DNA of 64,000 nucleotides, taken from assembly GCA_001898935.1 (NCBI GenBank), contig MKVT01000006.1, positions 1-64,000 on the forward strand, in the 5' to 3' direction. The first letter of the stretch is position 1; each line of letters opens with the position of its first letter. A program made the translations under genes and the position numbers. This document shows, one piece after another, positions 19,049 through 28,297 of this stretch. This stretch comes from Paludibacter sp. 47-17 (GTDB taxonomy: Bacteria; Bacteroidota; Bacteroidia; Bacteroidales; Paludibacteraceae). The notes beneath the pieces are model-generated. The model was not told where the DNA came from, did no database searches, and was given only the letters and a program-made list of their open reading frames with translations.

Positions 19049-22000
19049 ATGGCGAAACAAAAAAAATTCTTAACCTGTGATGGTAACCAGGCTGCTGCAC
19101 ATATCGCGTATATGTTCAGCGAAGTGGCGGCCATTTACCCCATCACACCATCGTCAACTATGGCCGAGTACGTTGATGAGTGGACCACTACCGGACGTAA
19201 AAACATGTTCGGAGAGGCTGTTCAGGTCCAGGAAATGCAATCGGAAGCCGGTGCCGCCGCTGCTATGCACGGTTCGCTCCAGGCTGGCGCTCTTACTTCT
19301 ACCTTTACTGCTTCGCAAGGTTTATTGCTGATGATCCCCAACATGTATAAAGTTGCCGGCGAATTACTTCCCGGTGTTTATCATGTATCGGCGCGTGCCC
19401 TTGCTTCGCATGCTTTGTCTATTTTCGGCGACCACCAGGACGTAATGGCGGTACGTCAGACGGGTTGTGCCATGTTTGCTACCGGTTCGGTACAGGAAGT
19501 GATGGACCTGGCTGCTGTTGCTCACCTGGCCTCCCTGAAATCGCGTGTGCCTTTCGTACACTTCTTCGACGGTTTCCGTACTTCGCACGAAATCCAGAAA
19601 GTTGAGGAAATCGATGAAGCGGCTGTTACCGCATTGCTCGATCAGCAGGCGCTCGCCGAATTCCGCGATCGTGCTCTCAACTCCGAATCGCCGGTAGCCC
19701 GTGGTACGGCTCAAAATCCGGATATTTATTTCCAGGCTCGCGAGGCCTGCAATCCGTATTACGATGCTGTTCCGGGTATTGTCGAGCATTACCTGGGCAA
19801 ACTGGGTAAAATCACCGGTCGTAACTATGGCTTGTTCGACTATTATGGCGCCTCCGACGCCGACCGCGTTGTGGTGGCAATGGGTTCGGCTACCGAAGCT
19901 ATCCGCGAAGGTATCGACTACCTGACTGCCCGGGGCGAAAAAGTAGGTTTGATTTCGGTTCACCTCTACCGTCCGTTCTCGGCCAAACATTTCCTTTCGG
20001 TATTGCCCGAAACGGCCCAACGTATTTGTGTACTCGACCGTACCAAGGAACCGGGCGCCGGTGGCGAGCCGCTCTACCTCGACGTACGCGACGTGCTGTA
20101 CAACAAAGCCGATCATCCGCTGGTGGTGGGTGGCCGCTACGGTCTCTCTTCGAAAGACTTTACTCCGGCCCAGGTATTGGCCGTATACAAAAACCTCAGC
20201 TTGCCGAGTCCGCGTAATGGGTTCACCGTAGGTATCGTTGATGATGTCACTTTCACTTCGCTGCCGATGCAGGAAGAAATCCCGATGGGTGGTCCCGGTA
20301 CCTTCGAAGCTAAATTCTATGGACTGGGAGCCGATGGTACGGTGGGAGCCAACAAAAACTCGATCAAAATCATTGGCGACAACACCGATAAATACAGCCA
20401 GGCTTACTTCCAGTACGACTCGAAAAAATCGGGCGGATTTACCTGCTCGCACCTTCGTTTCGGCGATTCTCCCATCCGCTCGACCTATCTGGTTACCACA
20501 CCCGACTTCGTAGCTTGCCACGTGCAGGCTTACCTGCGCTTGTACGATGTAACCAAGGGCCTGAAGAAAAACGGTACTTTCCTCTTGAATACGGTATGGA
20601 CTCCGGAAGAAGTACAACGGAATCTTCCGGTGGATGTAAAACGCTATTTAGCTAAAAACAACATCACCCTGTACATCATCAATGCTACCAATATAGCGCA
20701 GGAAATCGGACTGGGACAACGCACCAACACCATCCTGCAATCGGCCTTCTTTAAAATCGCCAACGTCATTCCTTACGAACTGGCGGTGGAAAAGATGAAA
20801 TACGCCATCAACAAATCGTATGGTAAGAAAGGTGAAAAGGTGGTGAATATGAACTACGCTGCCGTGGATCGCGGTGGTGAATATGTAAAAGTAGACGTTC
20901 CTGCCGAATGGGCTGATCTTCCCGACGAAGATGCACTCATCAGCAACTTCCCTTCGTTTATTACCAATGTAGTTTCCACGGTTAATGCGCAAAAGGGCGA
21001 CGATCTGCCGGTTTCTACGTTTAAAGGCCGCGAAGATGGCACCTGGATGCAGGGAACCACGAAGTACGAAAAACGAGGAGTTGCCGCTACGGTTCCGGTT
21101 TGGGAAATGGACAACTGTATCCAGTGTAACCAATGTGCCTATGTGTGCCCCCATGCTGCTATCCGTCCGTTTGTGCTCGACGAAACCGAACAGGCCAAAG
21201 CTCCTTTCCAAGGTCTGAAAGCCAACGGCAAACAATTTGCCGGCATGAGCTACCGCATCCAGGTGGATGTACTCGACTGTATGGGTTGCGACAACTGTGC
21301 CGAAGTATGTCCGGGGAACAAAAACGGTAAGGCGCTGAAAATGGTGCCGATCGAAACCCAGTACGAAGAACAGGACAACTGGGATTTCTGTGTGGAGAAT
21401 GTACAATCGAAACAACACCTGGTAGATGTAAAAGCGAACGTTAAAAATTCGCAGCTGGCTACTCCGCTCTTCGAATTCTCGGGCGCTTGTGCCGGTTGTG
21501 GCGAAACTCCTTACGTAAAACTGGTAACCCAACTCTTTGGCGATCGTCAGATTGTAGCCAATGCCACCGGTTGTTCGTCCATCTATTCGGCTTCGGCGCC
21601 TTCCACTCCTTATACCACCAATCCTGATGGTCGCGGACCGGCCTGGGCCAATTCGCTTTTCGAGGATAATGCCGAATACGGACTGGGGATGTTGTTCGCC
21701 AACGAACAATTGCGCGATCGTATCGAGCGTCTGATGAAATCGGCCATTGCGGAGAACTGCTGTGACGATGAACTGAAAGCCTTGTTCCAGGAATGGATCG
21801 ATCACAAAGAAGATGGTGAAAAAACCATGGAGTTGGCTGCTAAAATCAAGCCTTTGGTGAAGAAACACAACTGCTCGTACTGCACCGAAATCGACGGTTT
21901 AAGCAAATACCTCGTGAAACAGTCGCAGTGGATCATTGGCGGCGACGGATGGGCTTACGATATCGGTTTTGGTGGTCTCGACCACGTGATTGCTTCGGGC

Positions 22001-22600
22001 AAAAACGTAAACATCCTGATTCTGGATACCGAAGTATATTCGAATACCGGCGGACAGGCTTCGAAATCGACTCCGGTGGGCGCTATTGCCAAGTTTGCTG
22101 CTTCGGGTAAAAAGATTCGTAAGAAAGACCTGGGTATGATGGCAACGACCTACGGATATGTGTACGTTGCCCAGGTTGCACTGGGAGCCAATCAGGCGCA
22201 GGCCCTGAAAGCCATTCGCGAAGCCGAAGCTTACGACGGACCGTCGGTGGTAATTGCTTATTCGCCCTGCATCAGCCACGGATTGGTAGGTGGTATGGGT
22301 AAATCGAACAACGAACAGCAGGAAATTGCCGTGAAATCGGGTTACTGGCATCTGTATCGTTACGATCCGCGCCTGGAAGCAGAAGGTAAGAACCCGATGC
22401 AGCTCGATTCGAAGCCGCCGCAATGGGATATGTTCCAGGGCTTCCTGCGCAGCGAGGTTCGTTATACTTCGCTCCTGAAACAGTTCCCGAAAGAAGCCGA
22501 AGAGCTGTTCGTGGCTGCCGAGGACAATGCAAGATGGCGTTACAACTGGTACAAACGGATGAGCGAAATGCAAATCGTAGAACCTGCTGTCGAAGCATAA
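19049..22600 (+). CDS. nifJ: Pyruvate:ferredoxin (flavodoxin) oxidoreductase
   Basis: The 1183-residue single-chain enzyme oxidises pyruvate with CoA to acetyl-CoA and CO2 and reduces ferredoxin or flavodoxin. Visible parts are the N-terminal pyruvate-binding domain (YPITPSSTMAEYVDEW), the 2[4Fe-4S] ferredoxin insert with CIQCNQCAYVCP (about residue 690) and CMGCDNCAEVCPG (about 742), and the TPP domain with CAGCGETPYVKL (about 818), GGDGWAYDIGFGGLDH and DTEVYSNTGGQASKSTP. It is complete and ends at a strong terminator. With ppdK it forms the core of anaerobic pyruvate metabolism in this region. Confidence 0.98.
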   Translation: MAKQKKFLTCDGNQAAAHIAYMFSEVAAIYPITPSSTMAEYVDEWTTTGRKNMFGEAVQVQEMQSEAGAAAAMHGSLQAGALTSTFTASQGLLLMIPNMYKVAGELLPGVYHVSARALASHALSIFGDHQDVMAVRQTGCAMFATGSVQEVMDLAAVAHLASLKSRVPFVHFFDGFRTSHEIQKVEEIDEAAVTALLDQQALAEFRDRALNSESPVARGTAQNPDIYFQAREACNPYYDAVPGIVEHYLGKLGKITGRNYGLFDYYGASDADRVVVAMGSATEAIREGIDYLTARGEKVGLISVHLYRPFSAKHFLSVLPETAQRICVLDRTKEPGAGGEPLYLDVRDVLYNKADHPLVVGGRYGLSSKDFTPAQVLAVYKNLSLPSPRNGFTVGIVDDVTFTSLPMQEEIPMGGPGTFEAKFYGLGADGTVGANKNSIKIIGDNTDKYSQAYFQYDSKKSGGFTCSHLRFGDSPIRSTYLVTTPDFVACHVQAYLRLYDVTKGLKKNGTFLLNTVWTPEEVQRNLPVDVKRYLAKNNITLYIINATNIAQEIGLGQRTNTILQSAFFKIANVIPYELAVEKMKYAINKSYGKKGEKVVNMNYAAVDRGGEYVKVDVPAEWADLPDEDALISNFPSFITNVVSTVNAQKGDDLPVSTFKGREDGTWMQGTTKYEKRGVAATVPVWEMDNCIQCNQCAYVCPHAAIRPFVLDETEQAKAPFQGLKANGKQFAGMSYRIQVDVLDCMGCDNCAEVCPGNKNGKALKMVPIETQYEEQDNWDFCVENVQSKQHLVDVKANVKNSQLATPLFEFSGACAGCGETPYVKLVTQLFGDRQIVANATGCSSIYSASAPSTPYTTNPDGRGPAWANSLFEDNAEYGLGMLFANEQLRDRIERLMKSAIAENCCDDELKALFQEWIDHKEDGEKTMELAAKIKPLVKKHNCSYCTEIDGLSKYLVKQSQWIIGGDGWAYDIGFGGLDHVIASGKNVNILILDTEVYSNTGGQASKSTPVGAIAKFAASGKKIRKKDLGMMATTYGYVYVAQVALGANQAQALKAIREAEAYDGPSVVIAYSPCISHGLVGGMGKSNNEQQEIAVKSGYWHLYRYDPRLEAEGKNPMQLDSKPPQWDMFQGFLRSEVRYTSLLKQFPKEAEELFVAAEDNARWRYNWYKRMSEMQIVEPAVEA

Positions 22601-22613
22601 CTCTTGATTCTAT

Positions 22614-22658
22614 AAAAAAACCGCCCCTCGATGATAAAAATCGCAGGGGCGGTTTTTT
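22614..22658. terminator. Rho-independent terminator after nifJ
   Basis: CCGCCCCT (22621-22628) pairs with AGGGGCGG (22645-22652), with an inner CGAT/ATCG stem. An A run lies before and a T run after, so it could work in both directions. Confidence 0.9.
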
Positions 22659-22834
22659 GCTGCCGGCCGGGCCGGGCCTTCCGTCGGAAAAATATAGCAC
22701 CGAGCTGAACTGTTTGACTATCAAACAGGTTATAAATAAAATGCAAATGATTTCGGAAACATTGTATGTACGCAAAAGATCGTTTGTATCTAACGAGAAG
22801 TATAATTTTTTCAACCATCTTCATTCGCGTCAAC

Positions 22835-24448
22835 ATGAAGGGCAGACATACCTCACTTATAGTGTTCCTGGTGTTGTTACCTCTGGTAATACATGCGGAA
22901 AAACGAATCGCTCCACGGGTACTGAAAGTAGGGGTATACGACAATCCTCCCAAAATTTTTGTGGACAAAAAAGGAAATCCCGACGGCATTTTTATCGATG
23001 TGATCCGGTCGGTTTATCCTTCCAATGAACTACATCTTGAATTTGTTTACGGAAAATGGTCGGAACTGGTCGGAAAACTGAAAAAAGGAGAAATCGATGT
23101 CTTACCCGATATGGCTTACTCGCCCGAACGCGATTCGCTGTTCACCTTAAGCATTCCCGTATTGAGCTCCTGGTTACAGGTTTACACTACGACTTCCAGC
23201 ATCATAAACAAAACCGAAGATCTACATCACAAACGGATCGGGGTGTTAAAATCGTCGAGCCAGGAAGAATATGTCAAAACCGATATCCAACGCAACTTTC
23301 ATATCAAATATACCGTTATCGGCTACGATACCTATACTCAATCGGTGGAAGCATTAAAAGCGGGCAAAATTGACGCCTTGATTGCCGACCGTTTTTTTTA
23401 TTTTTCAGAATTGTGCGACGAGGATATCCTGGCTTCAGGGGTGGTTCTGCAGGTTTCATCCTTGCATTTTGCTTTTTCAAAAAACACGGATCATACACTG
23501 GTCGAGGTACTCAATAAAACGATAAGCTTGCAATACAATCAGCCCCAATCGGCCTATTACCAATCCCTCCAGAAATGGTTCAACAAACACAAAACACGAT
23601 TGCCGGAGTCGGTACGCTGGTTGATTGGAGTGTTGTCGTTCGCAATGATTGTTTTCTTGCTGTTTACGGTTGTTTTACGGGCGCGGGTACAGGCTAAAAC
23701 CCGGGCTCTGAACCAGCAAAACAAAGAATTAATCGCGGCTAAAATGAAAGCTGAAGAGAGCGACCGGCTGAAAACAGCCTTTTTACAAAATCTTTCGCAC
23801 GAAATCCGAACTCCGCTGAATGGAATTCTGGGATTTGTAAATGTTTTGCAGGATCCACACTTCAACGATGAACGTAAAAACCAGTTCATTGAAATCGTAA
23901 ACAAAAGCAGCGAGCGCTTACTGTCCACTATAAACGATATTATCGAAATCTCCAAAATAGATTCGAATCAGGTGGAAGTGAATCCCGAACCGGTAAATAT
24001 TTGCGCAATCATGGAATACCAATACAAAGCACATCGGGAAAAAGCGATTGCCAAAGGATTGGTGTTAAAGGTGCAAACGCAACAAGTGCCCGAAAACACC
24101 TCGCTTATTACCGACAAAACAATGCTCAGCAATATTATTTCAATATTGCTGAACAATGCGGTAAAATTCACCAATGAAGGGACCATCGAACTGGGTTGTT
24201 TTATCGAGCAATCCTCCCTGGTCGGTTACGTAAAGGATACTGGAATCGGCATCCCGCCCGACCGGCTGGAAGCCATTTTCGACCGCTTTGTGAATGCCGA
24301 TCTGGAACTGTCGCGTCCGTACGAAGGATCGGGCCTGGGCTTAGCCATTGTAAAATCCTACCTCTCGTTGCTGAAAGGCACGATCCGGGTGGAGTCGGAA
24401 GAAGACAAAGGAAGTGTGTTCTATTTCACCCTTCCCCTCAACTCCTGA
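22835..24448 (+). CDS. Sensor histidine kinase with periplasmic solute-binding domain
   Basis: The 537-residue product starts with a signal peptide, then a family-3 solute-binding (BvgS/Venus-flytrap-like) domain (about residues 25-250, LKVGVYDNPPKIFVD, KGEIDVLPDMAYSPER, LKAGKIDALIADRFF). A transmembrane helix (about 265-287) and a short coiled coil follow. The kinase core has HisKA with LSHEIRTPLNG (H322) and an ATPase with NNAVKFTNEG, DTGIGIP and GSGLGLAIVKSYL. It senses a small periplasmic ligand and transfers phosphate to an unknown partner, because no receiver domain or response regulator is nearby. The ATG at 22766 would add 23 residues with no signal peptide, so 22835 is chosen. Its 3' end overlaps the convergent GNAT gene by 11 bases. 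Confidence 0.88.
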   Translation: MKGRHTSLIVFLVLLPLVIHAEKRIAPRVLKVGVYDNPPKIFVDKKGNPDGIFIDVIRSVYPSNELHLEFVYGKWSELVGKLKKGEIDVLPDMAYSPERDSLFTLSIPVLSSWLQVYTTTSSIINKTEDLHHKRIGVLKSSSQEEYVKTDIQRNFHIKYTVIGYDTYTQSVEALKAGKIDALIADRFFYFSELCDEDILASGVVLQVSSLHFAFSKNTDHTLVEVLNKTISLQYNQPQSAYYQSLQKWFNKHKTRLPESVRWLIGVLSFAMIVFLLFTVVLRARVQAKTRALNQQNKELIAAKMKAEESDRLKTAFLQNLSHEIRTPLNGILGFVNVLQDPHFNDERKNQFIEIVNKSSERLLSTINDIIEISKIDSNQVEVNPEPVNICAIMEYQYKAHREKAIAKGLVLKVQTQQVPENTSLITDKTMLSNIISILLNNAVKFTNEGTIELGCFIEQSSLVGYVKDTGIGIPPDRLEAIFDRFVNADLELSRPYEGSGLGLAIVKSYLSLLKGTIRVESEEDKGSVFYFTLPLNS

Positions 24449-25016
24449 CTCCCGGCTCTACCCTCATCTTTACCATTTTCTTCCCGGTCAACCTTCGTTC
24501 ATCAACGACCTTAAAACCTAACCGGAGGTACAATTGCCTTGCTCCGGGATTATCTTCGTCTACCAACAACCCCAGGGTCTGACGGCGGCGGTGAACATAT
24601 TCGTCGATTAAAAACCGGAACAATTTCGAACCTATTCCCTGCCCTTGCCGATCGGGATTTACACCCACGCAATCGATGTATACCTCGCCGGCTTCCGTTT
24701 CATCTTCAGGATTAAAATCGCGATGGAATTGCTCCCGGATTTTCCGGATCACCGGCTCCCGCAGCCCGGCCAGCCTCGCACCATCGTAGACCACTGCCGT
24801 GGCAACCACCTGCCGGCCGTCGTGCATCACCCAGCAGTTTTCGTACGAATATTGGTTGCCCGGTTCCCGTACCAACTCTTCAACAAACGCCAAGGCTTTC
24901 TCTCTCGAGTTTTCACCGGTAAAACGACATATCAAATCGTTCATTGCCAGCATAATATGCGAGGCGATGCAGGCATAATCGTCAATTCTTGCTGTTCTTA
25001 TTCTCAACTCATCCAT
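24438..25016 (-). CDS. GNAT family N-acetyltransferase
   Basis: The 192-residue product carries the GNAT acetyl-CoA site as VNPDRQGQGIGSKLFRFLI (about residues 125-143), followed by NPGARQLYLRLGFKVVDER, the usual motif B. The substrate is not known. Its start overlaps the 3' end of the DUF5107 gene by 13 bases, so it belongs to that sugar-use operon. Its 3' end runs into the convergent sensor kinase gene. Confidence 0.85.
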   Translation of the reverse strand: MDELRIRTARIDDYACIASHIMLAMNDLICRFTGENSREKALAFVEELVREPGNQYSYENCWVMHDGRQVVATAVVYDGARLAGLREPVIRKIREQFHRDFNPEDETEAGEVYIDCVGVNPDRQGQGIGSKLFRFLIDEYVHRRRQTLGLLVDEDNPGARQLYLRLGFKVVDERRLTGKKMVKMRVEPGVRS

Positions 25017-28000
25017 TCTTTCAATACCATTAAATGCAGCTGTACACCCTGATGATTGACATCCAGCCGGGCCGCTTCAGAGAGGTATTCGAGCGCTTTG
25101 GCTGCATTTTGTTTACCCAAATGGCCAAGTCCCTGCAAATACAGGCAATGAATACGGTTCCGATAGGTCAAATCATCTTCCCAGATCAATAAGTCGGGCA
25201 AAGATACGGCAAAATAATCCATTTTGATGCGGTCGTTGAGGTGATTTTCACCGTACCTGATCAATTTATCGAAGCGCGCACAGGCTTCTTCGGGACGATT
25301 CAGTTTCAGCAGAGCCATGCCCTGGTAAAAGATCTTATCGGGTTTCTGATCGTTGTAAAAAATCGCTGCTGCCGGCTCCTGAATACCATCTTTTGCCCGT
25401 TCCCAGTGGAAATTGGCTTTATCGGCGTCGCCCGCCTGCGCATATGCGACTCCCAGCCAGTAGTCGAAATCATTCTCCTGCGCTCCCGGCAACTTTCCTT
25501 CACCCAGGTTGTGGGGGTAGTAGAGGCATTGTTGCAACAGCCCGATAGCCGCTCGGGTATTACCGGCTCTTAAGTGCTGCCTGGCCAACTCCACACGGCA
25601 GAGCTGATACTGTGCCGGTACTTTCCCTTCTCCGCCTTCCCAGGGATGAAATTTCCGGGCGTCAATAAGCTGCATCGCCTTTTCGTAAGCTCCGGTCTGG
25701 TTGTAAAGCGTAACCCGTTCGAGGTACAAATCGTCGCGCTGCACCACCAGATCGAGATGCTGTTCGAGCAAGTCCAGCCGCTCTTGATGCGGCCTTCCGA
25801 TCCGTTTATAAAGCTGATCGAGCTCCATCAGAACGCGGGCATCCGAGTTGTCCAGGGCGAAGGCCCTTTCCAGATAATCCACAGCTTTGGCTTCTTGTTG
25901 CAGTTTATTAAAAGTGGCTAACGCCAGGTTACGCAACACCGTGGGGAAAGCAGGATCGAGCTGAACCGATTTCTCCCAACAAGCAATCGCTTCGGCATAC
26001 TGCCTTTTATCGTACCACAGATTACCCAGGTAATAGGGCGCTTTTGCATCGGAAGGATGGAGCTTTTGCGCACACTCGAGAGCTTCAATGGCTTCGAGGC
26101 GATTGGGGAAGCAATAACCAGGAGCATGTGCAGCTGCGAGGGCGAAGGCTGTGCTACTGTCCACGCCGGCTTTGTACCGGTTCCACCCCATGTAGTAATA
26201 AGTCATCGGAGTGGTAGCACATACTTTTGCTCCTTCTTCCAACACGGCTATAGCTTTGTTGTAAAAACCGGCAGCCGTATAATCGAGGGCTACCATTTCA
26301 TACGTATGAATTTCGCCCCGCATCAGCCGGTTGAGTTCCTGCAACACCGATTCGTCGCGGGTAATCCAGTATTTTTCAAAGCGGCAACCGAAGGTAAACA
26401 AGTCGATTTTAAGCGATTCGTTGATGTACTCCAACGCTTCCTCGCTGCGATTCAACTCCGCCAGCACCGCCGTTTTCAGTACCCGGGCCTTCAGGTTGTG
26501 CCCGTTGCGCACCAGCGATTTATCGAGTTCGTACAACGCTTCGGTCCAGTTGCCCCGGATACAGGAAATCTGTGCACAAGCAAAATAGCCGGCGTCCTGC
26601 ATGGCCGCGTTCCAGCACGATTTGTAAAATGCATCGTAGGCTTCCTTCAACCTGCCCTGCACCTGCAACGCTACTCCCAGGTTGTAATGCGGTTCGCCAT
26701 CGTAAGGATTGGGATTGCGCTGCAGCTGTGTTTCCACCGCTTTCCGGAAATAAGGCTCCGATTCGGCTGCCTTTCCGCGACGCAACAACCACAAGCCCAA
26801 CGCATTGTTATTACGTATATCCGACGCATCACGCTTCAATGCTTCCCGGTAATAATCGGCGGCATTGTAGGTGGCATGCCGGTACTGCTCCAGGTGTAAT
26901 CCGGTGAGGTAGAGCTGTTCGCAGGTGGGAGTATCTTCCGGACTGAAGGCCGGTTTTGCCGGTTCGGGCAGAGGCCTGGCAGCCGCTTCTTCCGATTTAA
27001 TACCCAGCAGTTCACGACCATCGGCATCGTACACCAGCAACCGCAAGTCGGCCAACCGGCTACCGGCTGCCGCCAGCTTCCTGGTAAACACCTCTTCGGG
27101 TCGTAAATCCGTCTGTTCGTCCAATATTCCTTCCACAACAACACGCACATGACGGTGGAGCGAGGTAGCAAAGATCTTAATCTCCACCGCATCCTCCGCT
27201 ACTTCCATATTCAGCAGCAAATCCTTCGAAGCGTTTTTCACTATCCCCAATTCACGATAGGGCAGAAAATACTGGGTGAAGGTTTTCTCCTCGTAAGGTT
27301 GCAACCAGGTGAAATCGGGCTGGTTATCGGTGTATACCCCCGCCATCAATTCAATATACGGACCGTCGGCATCGGTCAGGTTCCGGTCCCAGGCCTGTCC
27401 GAAATCGCCATGCCCCCAGGTCCATTGCTTTTTCCCCGGCGATACATGATGATTGGCCACATGGAGCACTCCCGCCCGGGTATCGTTTTCGTAACCTCCC
27501 ACGAAGTTGAATTCCGAATTAATAGCCATATACGAAGTGGGAACCGGAATATTTTTATAGTTGGAAATATCCACCCCGGCCGAATAATCGACCTTGTAAT
27601 AAGTACCTGTAGCCACCGGAAAAGTAGAGACATCGCGCTTTCCGTGATCAAACACCGCATGCACATCGGGTGGGAATACCGACTGATAATGATCGTTTAC
27701 CGCTACGGCCGGATTGGCCCACCACAGAAAGGTTTGCGGGAATGGCGTCGGGTTGTATAGCTTCCCTTTGATTTCCAGGTAGGCTTTGCCGGGATGCAAG
27801 GTGAAACCCGCCATCCCTTTCTGATGGAACATCCGCTCGTTTTCGCTCACCCAAACGGTAACGCTCCCGTCGGCATTGGTTTCGACGGTATAATCCACCG
27901 GCATAAAAGTACTCGGACGATGGTGCTGGGGCCAGTTAAACTCTATCCCTCCCGAAATCCACGGTCCGGCCAGCCCCACCAAGGCCGGCTTTATCACCCG

Positions 28001-28288
28001 ATTGTAATAAATAAAATGACGTTGCTTCAGTTTGTCGTAGGCCATCTGTACCCTACCGCCCAACTCGGGCAGAATCATCACTTTAATGTATTCGTTTTCA
28101 AGATAAACAGCCCTGTAATCCTTGTCGGTCCTCTCGTCCGAAATCGTTTCGATTACCGGATAGGGATACACCACTCCACTGCTTCCCTGATAAACTCTTT
28201 TTTCTAAAAACATCGGATTTTTTTCGGGCTTCCCTACTTCATACGTAGGGATAGTCACTACTTCCTCCCAAGCTTTCACTTTCATCAT
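25004..28288 (-). CDS. DUF5107 domain and TPR repeat protein
   Basis: The 1094-residue product has no signal peptide. Residues about 40-340 form the DUF5107 region, a galactose-mutarotase-like beta-sandwich with LPELGGRVQMAYDK, GGIEFNWPQHHRP, LWWANPAVAVND and WTWGHGDFGQAWDRN. The remainder (about 430-1090) is a series of tetratricopeptide repeats, for example HYNLGVALQVQGRLKEAYDAF and YYLGNLWYDKRQYAEAIACW. DUF5107 proteins commonly sit with sugar transporters and glycosidases and may act on carbohydrate, but no reaction is established here. It lies 9 bases after the MFS sugar porter gene and overlaps the GNAT gene, forming one operon. Confidence 0.88.
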   Translation of the reverse strand: MMKVKAWEEVVTIPTYEVGKPEKNPMFLEKRVYQGSSGVVYPYPVIETISDERTDKDYRAVYLENEYIKVMILPELGGRVQMAYDKLKQRHFIYYNRVIKPALVGLAGPWISGGIEFNWPQHHRPSTFMPVDYTVETNADGSVTVWVSENERMFHQKGMAGFTLHPGKAYLEIKGKLYNPTPFPQTFLWWANPAVAVNDHYQSVFPPDVHAVFDHGKRDVSTFPVATGTYYKVDYSAGVDISNYKNIPVPTSYMAINSEFNFVGGYENDTRAGVLHVANHHVSPGKKQWTWGHGDFGQAWDRNLTDADGPYIELMAGVYTDNQPDFTWLQPYEEKTFTQYFLPYRELGIVKNASKDLLLNMEVAEDAVEIKIFATSLHRHVRVVVEGILDEQTDLRPEEVFTRKLAAAGSRLADLRLLVYDADGRELLGIKSEEAAARPLPEPAKPAFSPEDTPTCEQLYLTGLHLEQYRHATYNAADYYREALKRDASDIRNNNALGLWLLRRGKAAESEPYFRKAVETQLQRNPNPYDGEPHYNLGVALQVQGRLKEAYDAFYKSCWNAAMQDAGYFACAQISCIRGNWTEALYELDKSLVRNGHNLKARVLKTAVLAELNRSEEALEYINESLKIDLFTFGCRFEKYWITRDESVLQELNRLMRGEIHTYEMVALDYTAAGFYNKAIAVLEEGAKVCATTPMTYYYMGWNRYKAGVDSSTAFALAAAHAPGYCFPNRLEAIEALECAQKLHPSDAKAPYYLGNLWYDKRQYAEAIACWEKSVQLDPAFPTVLRNLALATFNKLQQEAKAVDYLERAFALDNSDARVLMELDQLYKRIGRPHQERLDLLEQHLDLVVQRDDLYLERVTLYNQTGAYEKAMQLIDARKFHPWEGGEGKVPAQYQLCRVELARQHLRAGNTRAAIGLLQQCLYYPHNLGEGKLPGAQENDFDYWLGVAYAQAGDADKANFHWERAKDGIQEPAAAIFYNDQKPDKIFYQGMALLKLNRPEEACARFDKLIRYGENHLNDRIKMDYFAVSLPDLLIWEDDLTYRNRIHCLYLQGLGHLGKQNAAKALEYLSEAARLDVNHQGVQLHLMVLKEWMS

Positions 28289-28297
28289 CGTATCATT

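Noticed and set aside
19364-20617. Long minus-strand frames inside nifJ (also 20648-21868)
   Set aside because: Antisense shadows of nifJ. The plus-strand frame has all family motifs and these have none.
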